Assembly (NCBI GenBank): GCA_045634085.1
Contig: JAZQZM010000087.1
Span: 1 to 29,202, forward strand
Reading direction: 5' to 3'
Source of the DNA: HGM04593 sp045634085
GTDB lineage: Bacteria; Bacteroidota; Bacteroidia; Bacteroidales; Bacteroidaceae
DNA: 29,202 nucleotides
This document shows, one piece after another, positions 1-10,733 of this stretch (its first letter is position 1; every line of letters begins with the position of its first letter). Position numbers and translations under genes: made by a program. The notes beneath the pieces were generated by a model. The model saw nothing but the letters and a program-made list of their open reading frames with translations. It was not told the origin of the DNA and made no database searches.

Positions 1-1
1 C

Positions 2-1285
2 GGCACTGCAAATTCTGTTCTGCGCGGTAACTATTGGCAGACAACAGTGGGCACAGCCGAGCTTAAATATCTGCCGGGTGTCGATGGCGAAAGACTTGCG
101 TTCAACAAGGTGGCTGCCGATGATACTGTTGTTGCAGCAAACACTGTTTGGGCGGTGATGACAAGCGATCAGGGTGAGACAATCTATGAGCTTGAAGTAG
201 CTCCGGAGGTTGAGATTGTTGTCGGTGGTGTTTATCGCATAAGGAACTATACCAGTAGAACTGCCGATGCCTACAAGACTCACTATATTGCGAATACCAA
301 TGCAAATATAACATTCCCTGTTTCGGTTGCGGCTGATGACAATAGTGCTATGTGGGTTTGTACAGGTATCAACGACGGCAAGTACAAGTTCGCGAGTGCG
401 CTTGGTACAGCAGCCTTAGGATGGAAGTGTGCCGACGAGGAGGCTGTGGAGTATGCAATTTCAGACGGTGTTGTCGATGGCGCAAAGACATTGACCTATG
501 TCGATGGTTCTGGTACCAGCATGAACCTTGCACTCACAACCGAAGGACATAACAACAGTGGAGTTGCTGCTTTCAATCAGGCTTCAAACAATAGTGGTAT
601 CAATATTGTTCAGGCCGAGAACTGGTCAACAGACTGGTACTTCGAGGAGGTTGAGAACCCAAGCATAAGCTTTGTAAAGTCTATCAACAAGGGTAATATG
701 TGGGCAACAATGTATCTGCCATACGCTGTTGCAAAACCTGACGGTGTTGATGTGTTCTACGCTGTTGAAGATGCGATTAATGATAATGTCATTGACCTGA
801 CTTTGATTGAAAGTACAATCCCTGCAAGGACCGCTGTTCTTCTCTATCGTGGTGAGAACACTGCTGAGGCTGCAAGCTTTGAGTTTGCTCTTGCCGAGGA
901 TGTTGCGCCTGTTGCATCGAACCTCTTTGAGGGTAAGATAATGCAGACTGCAATTGATGCTACCGATGCAAGGGTTTACCTGTTGGTTAATTACAATGCA
1001 AAGGAGAAATTCTATTGGGTGGCTGCAGAGTATAATGCAAACTGCCAGCTCAGCAATGAGGGCGGTTATGTGAAGTGCGATGCCAACAAGTGTTACTTGA
1101 AGTTGCCTGAGCAGCAGGCTTCATCATCTTACAGCTTCCGCTACGAGGGCACAACAGGCATTGACGAGGTGAAAGGTGAATACGGAAATGTGAAAGCAGT
1201 CTACGACCTCCAAGGCCGCAAGCTCACCGAGATTACCGAGCCGGGCGTTTACATCATCGACGGCAAAAAGGTTTTGGTGAAGTAA
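2..1285 (+). CDS. Secreted multi-domain surface protein, C-terminal part (5' end outside window)
   Basis: The frame is open from the first bases of the window, so this is the 3' part of a longer gene; the GTG at 47 is an internal valine codon, not a start. About 427 residues are visible. The middle part has beta-rich stretches like the ricin-type or lectin-like modules in the sialidase downstream (pattern 'GGVYRIRNY ... MWVCTGINDGKYKF'). It is followed by a domain beginning 'KGNMWATMYLPYAV', which in Bacteroidales secreted proteins usually precedes the C-terminus. The end (TGIDEV ... VYDLQGRKL ... PGVYIIDGKKVLVK) is a tail typical of Bacteroidales exported proteins, probably a type IX secretion or sorting signal. 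The tail is nearly the same as that of the sialidase. Catalytic activity cannot be judged because the N-terminus is missing; another glycan-active enzyme or adhesin is plausible by inference. Confidence 0.8.
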   Translation, partial: GTANSVLRGNYWQTTVGTAELKYLPGVDGERLAFNKVAADDTVVAANTVWAVMTSDQGETIYELEVAPEVEIVVGGVYRIRNYTSRTADAYKTHYIANTNANITFPVSVAADDNSAMWVCTGINDGKYKFASALGTAALGWKCADEEAVEYAISDGVVDGAKTLTYVDGSGTSMNLALTTEGHNNSGVAAFNQASNNSGINIVQAENWSTDWYFEEVENPSISFVKSINKGNMWATMYLPYAVAKPDGVDVFYAVEDAINDNVIDLTLIESTIPARTAVLLYRGENTAEAASFEFALAEDVAPVASNLFEGKIMQTAIDATDARVYLLVNYNAKEKFYWVAAEYNANCQLSNEGGYVKCDANKCYLKLPEQQASSSYSFRYEGTTGIDEVKGEYGNVKAVYDLQGRKLTEITEPGVYIIDGKKVLVK

Positions 1286-1304
1286 CAACCAAAGCTCGAA
1301 TTGT

Positions 1305-1335
1305 AGGGGCACCTCTTGTGGGTGCCCCTTTTTTG
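1305..1335 (+). terminator. Rho-independent terminator
   Basis: A perfect 8-bp stem (GGGGCACC at 1306-1313, GGTGCCCC at 1321-1328) with a 7-base loop is followed directly by six T. It lies 20 bases after the stop codon of the upstream gene. Confidence 0.9.
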
Positions 1336-1654
1336 TACCATATGTGGAGATGTTTCGCATACGCTTAACATGACAAAACCTTACACAGATGAAAGACCAA
1401 TGATTTTTTTGTTGTCATTCTGGAGCGTAGCGACGAGAAATCTCTAATCTAATGCCTTCTTCTCTCCTTTTAACTTTATTGAACCTGCTTTCGCTCGCTT
1501 TGTGTGTAATTAAACTTCACACACTCGCTTGCTCGCAGCTTTTTTCTATGTCTCAAAAAACTATGGTTACATTCTGTACCAAACATCTGCTGTTTTTGCA
1601 GTTTTGTTGTTTAAACTTGACATTTTGTTGAACTTTTGAGTGCTATTTATATCA
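1336..1654. other. Intergenic stretch with a repeat-like motif
   Basis: No gene is seen here. Around 1415-1450 lies a TCATTCTGGAGCGTAGCGAC-type stretch followed by GAGAAATCTC, which resembles a short sequence often scattered between genes in Bacteroidetes genomes; this comparison is from memory. At 1480-1545 there is an imperfect GC-containing inverted repeat (TGTGTG ... CACACA core) followed by a T run, possibly a second terminator. The rest is AT-rich. Confidence 0.4.
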
Positions 1655-1709
1655 TTTGCTAAAATGTTCTTAATTTTGCTATAATTTTGCCTAATTATAG
1701 TGGTGTCTC
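1655..1709 (+). promoter_or_regulatory. Probable promoter and leader of the sialidase gene
   Basis: Two copies of TAATTTTG, each matching the Bacteroidetes -7 consensus TAnnTTTG, lie at 1671-1678 and 1682-1689. A TTTG at 1655-1658 can act as -33 box for the second, although the 23-base spacing is slightly long. Just after is TATAGTGGTGTCT (about 1696-1708), which recurs behind the promoter at 16481-16511. Confidence 0.45.
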
Positions 1710-1756
1710 ACAAGGCTTTAACAGATTATAAATGATATAACTATTAAATAAAAACA

Positions 1757-4700
1757 ATGAAAGCAACGAGATTATTAACCCTGCTGTTGCTATCCTTTTT
1801 AGGAACAACAGTATCTTGGGCTCAAAATTATTATACGCCCAAGAGTGACCGTGTGACTGCATTGGAAACAGACAAGCAGTACATGATTTTCAACACTGCT
1901 ATGAATGGAACCGAGGACCGTACCGGTTTCCTTTACAATGCAGGAACATCTCTCGGCCATAACAAGACAAAGCGTGCCGATGGGAATATCTACAACTCCC
2001 AGTTCCTCTTTACATTCGAGAAGGGGGAAACCGATGGAACCTACAAGATAAAATCGGTATCCAACGGAAAATATGTAAACATAGGCGGTGCGACAAACAA
2101 CGACGCCGGCACTGAAATATATATTGCCGAGTGGAGCGCTGCAAAAAGCGGTGGAACTATTGCGGCAGATAATTTTGCAGGTGTAGGTTCGTATAATGAT
2201 GATGATGCTTCAACAACTGCAAATGCCGACATTACAACAACTAATGCTGTTTACATTATTACAACAGCGACAAACAATGGTAATGACTGCTGGAATGGAA
2301 ACACAAACAGTTTCGCTACATGGACAAGCGGTCACCCATACGCATTCTACGAGGTAGAGACCTATGAGGATGCTGAACTTGCAGCTGCTGTGGAACAGTA
2401 CAGCGCGGTTGCCCGGTCGCTTGATATCTATAACCTGCAGCAGAAATACGGTCTGGTGCAGGATGCATCAAAATGGGTATGTAACTATCCGTCGAATCCT
2501 GTCGATGGTGGTGGTTATCCCGCACTTGTGGATGGTGACGCCGAAACTCATTTCCATACAGGATATAGTGGACGCAATCCGGCTCCCAATGGGACAAAGT
2601 ACTATCTTCAGGCCGATTTGGGCTATCGGGTAAACGCCTTCAATATCTATATACAGGGACGTAGTAGTGGTGGCACAAAGCCTGCCGGTTTTGTTATAGA
2701 GGGTTCCAACGACCAAAGCAGTTGGACAACAATAGCGTCGTCGTGGACCCCGACATGGAGCAACAACGGCTGTCTGTCGGCGGCGTTTGCTACAGGCGGA
2801 GAAGGGTATCGCTATATCCGTTTTACCCATACATCGGCGGGTTTCTTTGCTCTTGGTGAGTTCTATGTGCTGCCGTCGAACTACATGGTGGACAATTTCA
2901 GGTCTTTCCTGAATATGCCCGCACCCATCAGCGGAACGCCCGATGCCATCAAGGAAACTCTTGCCGCACCGGACTACCAGAACTTGATGCCTTATGCCGG
3001 TGCGCTGAAACCGGTAAACGGCTACAAGTACTATATATATGCAAATACAAAATATAACGGCAGCTATGTGCCGCGTTATATATATAATACTGGTGCTGAT
3101 GATGCAATATCGGTGACAACATCTCTTGTGGAGAATAATGACAACTATATCTGGACCTGCGAAACCGATGCTGCCGGCAACTACTATTTCAAGAACAGTG
3201 CAGGCAGGTATCTTGCATACAATTCCGGTAATTCCAAGAAATTTGAACTTGTGGATGCTGCCTATGCATTCACTCTGAAGGATGATGCAAATACGAAATC
3301 GGCAGGTGCCTGGTCGCTTTATTCGAATAATGCCAGCAGATATGTGGTTACAAAGACTGATGGTTCTTCAATCAACCAGTACAATGCCAAAGAGGGTGCA
3401 GACGATGTCTGGTGCTCGGATTATATATTCATTGCAGCCGAAGGTGAGCAAAGCACTGCATTTGCATCCGGTGAAACTTATTATGTGTCGGCATATGCCA
3501 AGCAGGGCGATGGCTCATACAAGAACTGGTATCTCTATGCTACGGATGAGGGGGCTCTTGCAACTGCCGACAGTAATGGCGGTACATTGAATTATCGTTG
3601 GACAATAACAATAAACGGCGACGGCTCGTATTATTTCCGGAATGGCAATGGAAAGTATCTCTCATATGCAAACAAGAGCCTTCAACTTGCTGATGCTGCC
3701 TACGCATTCAAACTTACGGATGATGCCACTGTTAAAGGTGCTGTAGAAAATGTATACTCGCTATATAACCCGACTTCTTCGGGCGGTAAGTATATGGTGA
3801 CTTCTTCCACAACGGCTTCTATCTGGAACCAGAACGGCACCGCCGTTAACAATAATTCCTGGACATCGGACTATGTGTTTGAGAAATATACTGCACCGGA
3901 ATACACTGTGACAGTTACACCTTATATAAATAATGTGGGCGAGATAGGTTCGTTGAACGGTTTTGAAACAGGTGTAATCACCTTCCTCAATAATGAGTAC
4001 ACAGGAGCGTTCAGTTTTAAGTATCTTCCCGGTGCCGACCTTCCTGCTGCCCCGGTTGTTGACAATCCGTTGTTTACCTTTGACGGCTATTACAAAGATG
4101 GGGTAAAAGTGGGCGAGACTCTTGCGGGTGAGAGCATTACCGGTGACGTGACCTATCAGGCACGATACAACCTTGAAGTGTTTACTACCGACCTTGCAGC
4201 TCCTGTTGCTGTGCGTGTTTACAACTACCGCGACAAGGGCTATGCTATGAAGATGAATGTTGACGGTGACGGTGATTACACTGGTAATGCCGTGAACAGT
4301 GGCGCGGGTGCATACACCGAAAATGAAATCTGGTACTTGAAGGGTAGTGCCGATAATTTCCAAATATATAGCCGCACGGCAGGTTCAACGCTTGCTATTG
4401 TACTGTCGGGTACAGGCAGTGGCTCTGCAGCCACACTTGCTGCTTTGGGAACACCTCTCTGTCTTGTTGCGCAGGAGGGTGGTGCATTTGCAATATGTCC
4501 TAAAGGTACTGGTGAACAGAGTTTCAATATGCATGGCGGTGCCGGACACGATATCAAACTCTATGGCGTTTCCGACGGTGGTTCAAAATGGCTTTTCAAA
4601 CTTATTGATACAAGCAAGTCGTTAAGTCTTAACTATAATGCTTCTCTCGAAGGCGGTTATGAGAATAACTACAAGATTGGTGAACTCACGCTGAATATCG

Positions 4701-7700
4701 ACGGTATTTCGAGCACCACAATGTTTACCAAAGATAATATTCCGGCTTCGTCTGTAATGTACTTGCCGGTTGGTGCCACCTATGGTCTTTCGGTAGGCTT
4801 TATGTGCCACGGCTGGACAATGGATGTGAATGGTGCAGAGTCAGTTGAGGAACAGGTGCTTACTGATGGTGCTTCTACAGTGGATGTGAACATTGCTGTC
4901 GATGCCGATAACAAATACCAGTACCTCTTCTATTCGCCCGATGAGAATGGCAAGCCGTTCCGTATTCCTGCCATAACAACTGCAAGCGACGGTACTGTAC
5001 TTGCGTTCAGCGACTATCGTCCTTGCGGTAACGATATCGGTTTCGGCGAGGTGGATATTATGCTGCGCCGCAGTAGTGACAATGGCGAGACATGGAGCGA
5101 ACCGATAAAGATTGCCGACGGACAGGGTGGTAGCGATAATGTATTCAATGTGGGCTTTGGTGATGCTGCTGTTGTTGCCGACCGCGAGAGCGGCAAGGTG
5201 CTTGTTATGTCTGTTGCCGGAAAACAGGTATTTACATCGGGTACAGCCGATTCGCACAACTTCATGGCAAGAATTACAAGTAATGACAATGGTGCCAACT
5301 GGGCTGCACCTGTCGATGTTACATCGCAGTTCTTTGGCGAGAATTCTCTCTTCCCCGAAGCTTATACAATGTTCTTCGGTTCGGGTCGTCTGCTTCAGTC
5401 AAAGGTAGTTAAGGTTAACGGTTACTACCGTATATATGGTGCGTTGCTTGTCAACCACCCATCGAGTACTTACACCGGATATTGCAACTATGTGGTATAT
5501 TCCGATGACTTCGGCGAGACGTGGAAAATCCTCGGTGGCACTGTTGCCGACGGTATGTGTTGCAATGGTGGTAACGAACCAAAGGTAGAGGAACTTGCCG
5601 ACGGTACAATCATCCTGAGCAGCCGCAAGGCTCCTGGCCGTTATTTCAATGTGTTCAAATTTACCGACCTTAACAGTGCAAGCGGTTCATGGGATACAGC
5701 CGTTGACAGTAACTTCGATGGCGGCCTGCAGGCCGGTGACAATGCCTGCAATGGAGAGATTATCCGCCTGAACAACTATCTGTTCCAATCGTTGCCTTAT
5801 GGTCCCGGCCGTTCAAATGTGAAAATCTACCGCAAGAAACTGGAAGAGGGTGCCGAGATCAATGCAAGATACATAGCAACCGGATGGGAAGAGGTAAAGC
5901 ATGTGTCAACCGAATATTCGGCTTACTCTGTAATGACAATCCTCCCCGACAACAAGACTATGGGCTTCCTCTTCGAGGAGTCTCCGGGAGGCTACAGCAT
6001 CGTCTATTTGCCGATACCTCTCGAAGATATCATGCCTATGGACGGCTATGCTGCACAGATTGCCGAGACCAAGCTGCCAAAGCTATCTACCGGTCTTGAT
6101 GACGATGATGCAAGCAATGATGAATATCATTACTACCGTATTGTAAATACAAAGAAGAGCAATACATATGCCGCATATAACGGTGACGCAAGTAGAATGA
6201 GCCTGAGCAACGGTGACGATACAAGAAATGCAAACCAACTCTTCTACTTTACAGGTGAAAAGGTAACTGATGTGAATGGGTTGCCGGCTCTAAAGGTGAA
6301 GATACATAATGTGGTTGCCGGTGAGAAACTGCTGGCATATGATGATGAAAACAATATGACATGGACTGCCGATGGCAGTGACTGGTATGTAACTGCTTCT
6401 ATGAATGCCGACAATCCCGGATTTGCAATAGTAAAGATTGTTGCCGGTGAAGGTGGCGCAGTGACCGATGCCAATCCTGCTGACCTCGGCTGGAACAACC
6501 ATAATGCAGCGCATACTTCTGTTGCAATGTTTACAGGCAATGATGGCGGTTCGCATTGGGAATTTGAAGAGGAGACAATCGCTACCGAGTATGTGCAGAA
6601 TGCTGTTGCCGAAGAGAAGGCTGCCTTTGGCGAGTATGCCAACGAGTATCCCGAGAGCTTCCTTGCTGCAAGCATTGATGGCTATAATGCACAGTACGAC
6701 GCGGTTGTAGGCGGCTATGACATGGCGAGCCTTATCTCTTGCCTTGCTACGCTTGAGGAAATACGTGCGGCATGGGGTACAAATGCTGTTCCTGTGGCAT
6801 CGGCTGCAGAGTCAAAGGTGTGGTACGTGCTGAAGAATATACGTAGCGGCAACTATGCGACATTCACCTCTCCGGACAACTTTATGAAAGAGAGCAACAA
6901 GCCTGTTGCTGCATCGTTGTTCTACTTTACTGAGGGTTCTGTTGAGGGTACATACAAGATACATAACCACGTTGCAGGTGAACTTGTTTGTGCTGGAATC
7001 AATTCCTGGACAACTGACGGTGCGGACTATTATATATATAATTCGGCCGAACCTTATCCGTCGCACGCCAATCCCGGTATAATAATATCTACAGAGGCTG
7101 TCGGCACTGATGGGCAGACAGCATGGAGTGACCATGGTGGTGCGGCATCGGAGTGGATAAAGAACTACAAGCCTTCGGATCCAGGCTCTACATGGGTACT
7201 TGCAAAGGTTGAAGACTTTGAATATGTTTTTGAACTTGACAGTCGCATTGATGAGGCTATTGCAGTGTTGAACGATGTGGCGACTGATGCTGCAGACAAG
7301 TTCTATGTTAATGCCGGAACCGATATCAATATTGACGCGGTGAAGGATGAACTTGAAGCGTTGAAGAGTGAATATCCTGGAAGCACCTATGATGAGTGTG
7401 TTGCTGCCGAGGCAAAACTTGAGGCTCTGAGAACAAGCTCTAACGGATGCTTCAATGAGAGCGTTATACTTTACTTCAACAATGTGGGCAACAGCGACTA
7501 CTGGCTGGGTGCAAACATTCCTAATGCCGTGAACGCTACATCTAAGGAGTATATACACACCAACGTTTGGCGCATTGACCATGTGAATGCCGGCGAGTTT
7601 ACCTTATGGAACGAGGCAGGCAACCGTTATGTGGGTGTATGTCCTAATAACACGGGCGGTTCACTTGCGGTTCCTGCCGAGGCTGCAAATGCCGGCAGGT

Positions 7701-10700
7701 TCACGTTTGTTCCTGCTGACGGTGGCGGTTTCCTCATCAAGTCGGCCGATGTCGATGATGCTTATCTAAAACTGAATGTCAACGGTATTGCGACTGTGGT
7801 TACAACAAGCGAGATTACAGATTTTGCAAAATGGAATGTTACAACAGTGGAGAAGATTGAGATAAGTGAAGCTCTTTATGCCGAGGCTGCATCTATTGTG
7901 TGGACAGACCTTCCTGTAATGAACAGTACACACGGCCTTGTGCGTCTTGGCTCAATGCTAAGCTCAAAGGATAGCAGTGACGGCATTGCAGGACTTGTAG
8001 ACAATAATGCTTCGACTCTGTTCGACAGCAAGGACGGCGAGACCGATTACATTCAGGTTGACCTTGGCGATGGTGCAGGCGTGAGCGAACTCTTCTTCTT
8101 CATGAGGTCAGGCGGCCTTGAGAAACGTCCTGTAAAGGTTACGGTTTCTGTTTCAGACGATGGCGAGACATTCACTCAAGTGGGCGAGCAGATTACTACG
8201 GACCTCGGCTACCAAGCAATGTTCCTCTCTGAACCGGTTTCGGCTACTGAGAGTTACCGCTACTGGCGCTTCACTGTCGATGAGACAAACTCGGGTTCTA
8301 CAGACTTTGTACTCTCGGAGTTCATGGTGTTCAGGAACGAGACATACATTTCGGATTTCTTTACGGCTGCAAACACCTTCTACGAGACCAAGTTCGAGAC
8401 TTTGGGTGCTGTGACTGCTGCAGTAGACCTCCTGAAGGTCGAAGCGAAATACTACATTGACAGGGTTGCGGCAGGTACCGATGTACATAAGGTATATGCC
8501 GAACAGGAACTCGGTCACTTCCTTACAGAGAAGTACAACCTGTTCAAGAGTGCTTACGATGTTTGCCCGGGTGAAACTATGACATCGGATGCTATTGAAA
8601 ACAGTTACAGAACAATGTACGACGCAATGATAGAGTATCTGAACAGTAAGAACAGACCGGTCTTCTATGTACACAATGCCTACGAAGACGGTTACTCTAA
8701 CGGTATTGCTGTGCTCTACAACGGTTCCGGTTTTGATACTGATGAACTCAGCAAGTGGGACTACAGGCAAATGTTCTATGAGAAGAACCTTGACAGGGCT
8801 GAGTTCGGCAATGACGATGAGGGTAATGTACTTGCGACAACATTTGAACGCCATCTTATAAGCTACAACGGTGACAAGCCTCTCTATAACTCCTCATTTA
8901 CCGAGTTTACTCCAATGAGTGACTGGAGGGTTGCCAACGGTTATACAACTGATGCTGCAGAAGAGAAGAGTGCATACAATATTGACATCAATAACAGCCA
9001 CGATGGTGAGGATTACCTTGGTGTCAAGGGAGATGGTCTGAATCTGGATGTTTATGGAGCACAGTGCGAGATGAGTGATGATGACGGTTACAGCAACCGT
9101 CACACTGCATGGTATGTAACATATGTATGCGACAAGAAGAATCTTGACCGTGTAGCAAAAGTCAGTGATGGCACCAAGAATGCTCTTGAACACATGAACG
9201 ATCTTTACGTGGCATACAAGAAACTGAAGAATCGTCTTGACAATGTCGGCGAAAACTTCAATGAGTACAAGTGGACTGCCGAAGGCGAGTATGAGTGGAG
9301 TACATTGGAAAACGATGCCGCGAGTTGTACAGCTTTCCTGAGTATCTCAATGGCAGACCTTGCCGACGGGCTTGAGGCGGACACTTATACAATCGGTGAT
9401 ATTACAGGCAAGACTGCTGTTGTCAATGAGTATATAAATGACTTTGTACTTAACGTTCCTCAGTCGGGCCGTTACTACCGCTTCGCCGGTATGAGTAAGC
9501 AGCACCTGCCTCAGGATTACTACATCACAGGTGTAGCAGAGATGCATAATACTGCTCGTATGGGTCAGCAGAAGACCATACTCATGAAACCTCTCTATGC
9601 AAGCGATGAGGTCTATAAACAGAACGAGTCTACTACAATCTTCTACTACGGTGAGCATACAACAGAGAAGGGTAATAACAGAACCTATCTCCTCTCTTAT
9701 GATACAGGACGTTTCATAGGTGTCAAGGAGCATTGGATAGGTGAAGATATGAGCAAAGCCAACAACTGGAATTTTGAGAAGGTGGGCGAGAAACGCGGAA
9801 ATGTGGCTCCTGTGAAGTTTGCTGCTTCTGTGGTTTCATATACATCACCTGCTTATTCAATAAGGATGGGTGATGACAGTCAGTTCAAGTATCTTTATGC
9901 CGGAGGAGATTACATTGACCGAGGCAGTAACCCTACAGGTGACTCTGAGTACTATCGTTATGACTGGGCTGTTGAGCTTGTGACAGAATTGCCATTGACT
10001 ATTACGTCGGCCGGTTTCGCTTCATATTATGTTCCGGTTGAGCTGCAGATACCCGAGGGAGTCAGAGCGTTCGTGCTTTATGAACATGCTTTGGCAGAGG
10101 AGGGTACTGACCTGAATGTGACTACTGAGGAGATGTTTGAAGAGGGCGTCAGCGTCTTCAGGTTGAGACCAATCAGAGGCGGTGTCATTCCTGCTGCTAC
10201 CCCTGTCATTCTCCAGGCGGATGCCGGCACATATCACTTCAAGATAAATTATGAGCCTACACTTGCTACAGAAGAAGAGAAGACTGCTACATACTGCTAT
10301 CTCGGCGAGATAGAGAATCTGCTCGAGGGTACTCATGAACAGAACTACATTGCCGAACGTGACGGCTATACACATTATATACTTGCAAAGAAGAGTAAGG
10401 GTGTGGGTATGTATAAGGTAAAGACATACGAATCGCTTACAAGCGACAATCCTTTCGGTAACGGTACAATAACCACAGAGTTCGAGACCAATAGTTTCCT
10501 TAACCGCGAGCACCGTGCATGGCTGCCTTTGCAGAACACAGGTTCTCAGTCAGGCGGAGTATTCTCTATTGAAAGAGGTGGAACTACCGGCATCGATGAG
10601 GTGAATGGTGAAAATGGAGAGGTGAAAGGTGTGTATGACCTGCAGGGTCGTAAACTTGAGGAGATTACCCAGCCGGGCATATACATTGTGAATGGTAAGC

Positions 10701-10717
10701 GAGTATTGGTTAAATAA
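1757..10717 (+). CDS. Giant secreted modular sialidase (GH33-type catalytic domain)
   Basis: A 2986-residue exported exo-sialidase, expected to release terminal sialic acid from host glycans at the cell surface or outside it. It starts at ATG 1757 behind an A-rich leader. Residues 1-23 form a signal peptide ending near SWAQ. A discoidin (F5/8 type C) domain lies at about 230-375, then two similar lectin-like repeats (about 415-690) with 'GNYYFKNSAGRYL' and 'GSYYFRNGNGKYL'. The sialidase domain lies at about 1055-1470. It carries FRIP at 1068-1071, Asp boxes SSDNGETW (1106), SNDNGANW (1175) and SDDFGETW (1249), the Glu of GGNEPK, an arginine in GPGRSNV and the nucleophile-type Tyr in EYSAYSV. 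After it come more lectin-like repeats (about 1450-1800), a helical FIVAR-like piece, a second F5/8C domain (about 2060-2195) and a long C-terminal region. The end is a sorting-type tail (VYDLQGRKL ... GIYIVNGKRVLVK). Typical GH33 enzymes are about 400-900 residues, so this one is unusually large. Confidence 0.9.
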   Translation: MKATRLLTLLLLSFLGTTVSWAQNYYTPKSDRVTALETDKQYMIFNTAMNGTEDRTGFLYNAGTSLGHNKTKRADGNIYNSQFLFTFEKGETDGTYKIKSVSNGKYVNIGGATNNDAGTEIYIAEWSAAKSGGTIAADNFAGVGSYNDDDASTTANADITTTNAVYIITTATNNGNDCWNGNTNSFATWTSGHPYAFYEVETYEDAELAAAVEQYSAVARSLDIYNLQQKYGLVQDASKWVCNYPSNPVDGGGYPALVDGDAETHFHTGYSGRNPAPNGTKYYLQADLGYRVNAFNIYIQGRSSGGTKPAGFVIEGSNDQSSWTTIASSWTPTWSNNGCLSAAFATGGEGYRYIRFTHTSAGFFALGEFYVLPSNYMVDNFRSFLNMPAPISGTPDAIKETLAAPDYQNLMPYAGALKPVNGYKYYIYANTKYNGSYVPRYIYNTGADDAISVTTSLVENNDNYIWTCETDAAGNYYFKNSAGRYLAYNSGNSKKFELVDAAYAFTLKDDANTKSAGAWSLYSNNASRYVVTKTDGSSINQYNAKEGADDVWCSDYIFIAAEGEQSTAFASGETYYVSAYAKQGDGSYKNWYLYATDEGALATADSNGGTLNYRWTITINGDGSYYFRNGNGKYLSYANKSLQLADAAYAFKLTDDATVKGAVENVYSLYNPTSSGGKYMVTSSTTASIWNQNGTAVNNNSWTSDYVFEKYTAPEYTVTVTPYINNVGEIGSLNGFETGVITFLNNEYTGAFSFKYLPGADLPAAPVVDNPLFTFDGYYKDGVKVGETLAGESITGDVTYQARYNLEVFTTDLAAPVAVRVYNYRDKGYAMKMNVDGDGDYTGNAVNSGAGAYTENEIWYLKGSADNFQIYSRTAGSTLAIVLSGTGSGSAATLAALGTPLCLVAQEGGAFAICPKGTGEQSFNMHGGAGHDIKLYGVSDGGSKWLFKLIDTSKSLSLNYNASLEGGYENNYKIGELTLNIDGISSTTMFTKDNIPASSVMYLPVGATYGLSVGFMCHGWTMDVNGAESVEEQVLTDGASTVDVNIAVDADNKYQYLFYSPDENGKPFRIPAITTASDGTVLAFSDYRPCGNDIGFGEVDIMLRRSSDNGETWSEPIKIADGQGGSDNVFNVGFGDAAVVADRESGKVLVMSVAGKQVFTSGTADSHNFMARITSNDNGANWAAPVDVTSQFFGENSLFPEAYTMFFGSGRLLQSKVVKVNGYYRIYGALLVNHPSSTYTGYCNYVVYSDDFGETWKILGGTVADGMCCNGGNEPKVEELADGTIILSSRKAPGRYFNVFKFTDLNSASGSWDTAVDSNFDGGLQAGDNACNGEIIRLNNYLFQSLPYGPGRSNVKIYRKKLEEGAEINARYIATGWEEVKHVSTEYSAYSVMTILPDNKTMGFLFEESPGGYSIVYLPIPLEDIMPMDGYAAQIAETKLPKLSTGLDDDDASNDEYHYYRIVNTKKSNTYAAYNGDASRMSLSNGDDTRNANQLFYFTGEKVTDVNGLPALKVKIHNVVAGEKLLAYDDENNMTWTADGSDWYVTASMNADNPGFAIVKIVAGEGGAVTDANPADLGWNNHNAAHTSVAMFTGNDGGSHWEFEEETIATEYVQNAVAEEKAAFGEYANEYPESFLAASIDGYNAQYDAVVGGYDMASLISCLATLEEIRAAWGTNAVPVASAAESKVWYVLKNIRSGNYATFTSPDNFMKESNKPVAASLFYFTEGSVEGTYKIHNHVAGELVCAGINSWTTDGADYYIYNSAEPYPSHANPGIIISTEAVGTDGQTAWSDHGGAASEWIKNYKPSDPGSTWVLAKVEDFEYVFELDSRIDEAIAVLNDVATDAADKFYVNAGTDINIDAVKDELEALKSEYPGSTYDECVAAEAKLEALRTSSNGCFNESVILYFNNVGNSDYWLGANIPNAVNATSKEYIHTNVWRIDHVNAGEFTLWNEAGNRYVGVCPNNTGGSLAVPAEAANAGRFTFVPADGGGFLIKSADVDDAYLKLNVNGIATVVTTSEITDFAKWNVTTVEKIEISEALYAEAASIVWTDLPVMNSTHGLVRLGSMLSSKDSSDGIAGLVDNNASTLFDSKDGETDYIQVDLGDGAGVSELFFFMRSGGLEKRPVKVTVSVSDDGETFTQVGEQITTDLGYQAMFLSEPVSATESYRYWRFTVDETNSGSTDFVLSEFMVFRNETYISDFFTAANTFYETKFETLGAVTAAVDLLKVEAKYYIDRVAAGTDVHKVYAEQELGHFLTEKYNLFKSAYDVCPGETMTSDAIENSYRTMYDAMIEYLNSKNRPVFYVHNAYEDGYSNGIAVLYNGSGFDTDELSKWDYRQMFYEKNLDRAEFGNDDEGNVLATTFERHLISYNGDKPLYNSSFTEFTPMSDWRVANGYTTDAAEEKSAYNIDINNSHDGEDYLGVKGDGLNLDVYGAQCEMSDDDGYSNRHTAWYVTYVCDKKNLDRVAKVSDGTKNALEHMNDLYVAYKKLKNRLDNVGENFNEYKWTAEGEYEWSTLENDAASCTAFLSISMADLADGLEADTYTIGDITGKTAVVNEYINDFVLNVPQSGRYYRFAGMSKQHLPQDYYITGVAEMHNTARMGQQKTILMKPLYASDEVYKQNESTTIFYYGEHTTEKGNNRTYLLSYDTGRFIGVKEHWIGEDMSKANNWNFEKVGEKRGNVAPVKFAASVVSYTSPAYSIRMGDDSQFKYLYAGGDYIDRGSNPTGDSEYYRYDWAVELVTELPLTITSAGFASYYVPVELQIPEGVRAFVLYEHALAEEGTDLNVTTEEMFEEGVSVFRLRPIRGGVIPAATPVILQADAGTYHFKINYEPTLATEEEKTATYCYLGEIENLLEGTHEQNYIAERDGYTHYILAKKSKGVGMYKVKTYESLTSDNPFGNGTITTEFETNSFLNREHRAWLPLQNTGSQSGGVFSIERGGTTGIDEVNGENGEVKGVYDLQGRKLEEITQPGIYIVNGKRVLVK

Positions 10718-10733
10718 TTAAGGAGTGACAGCA

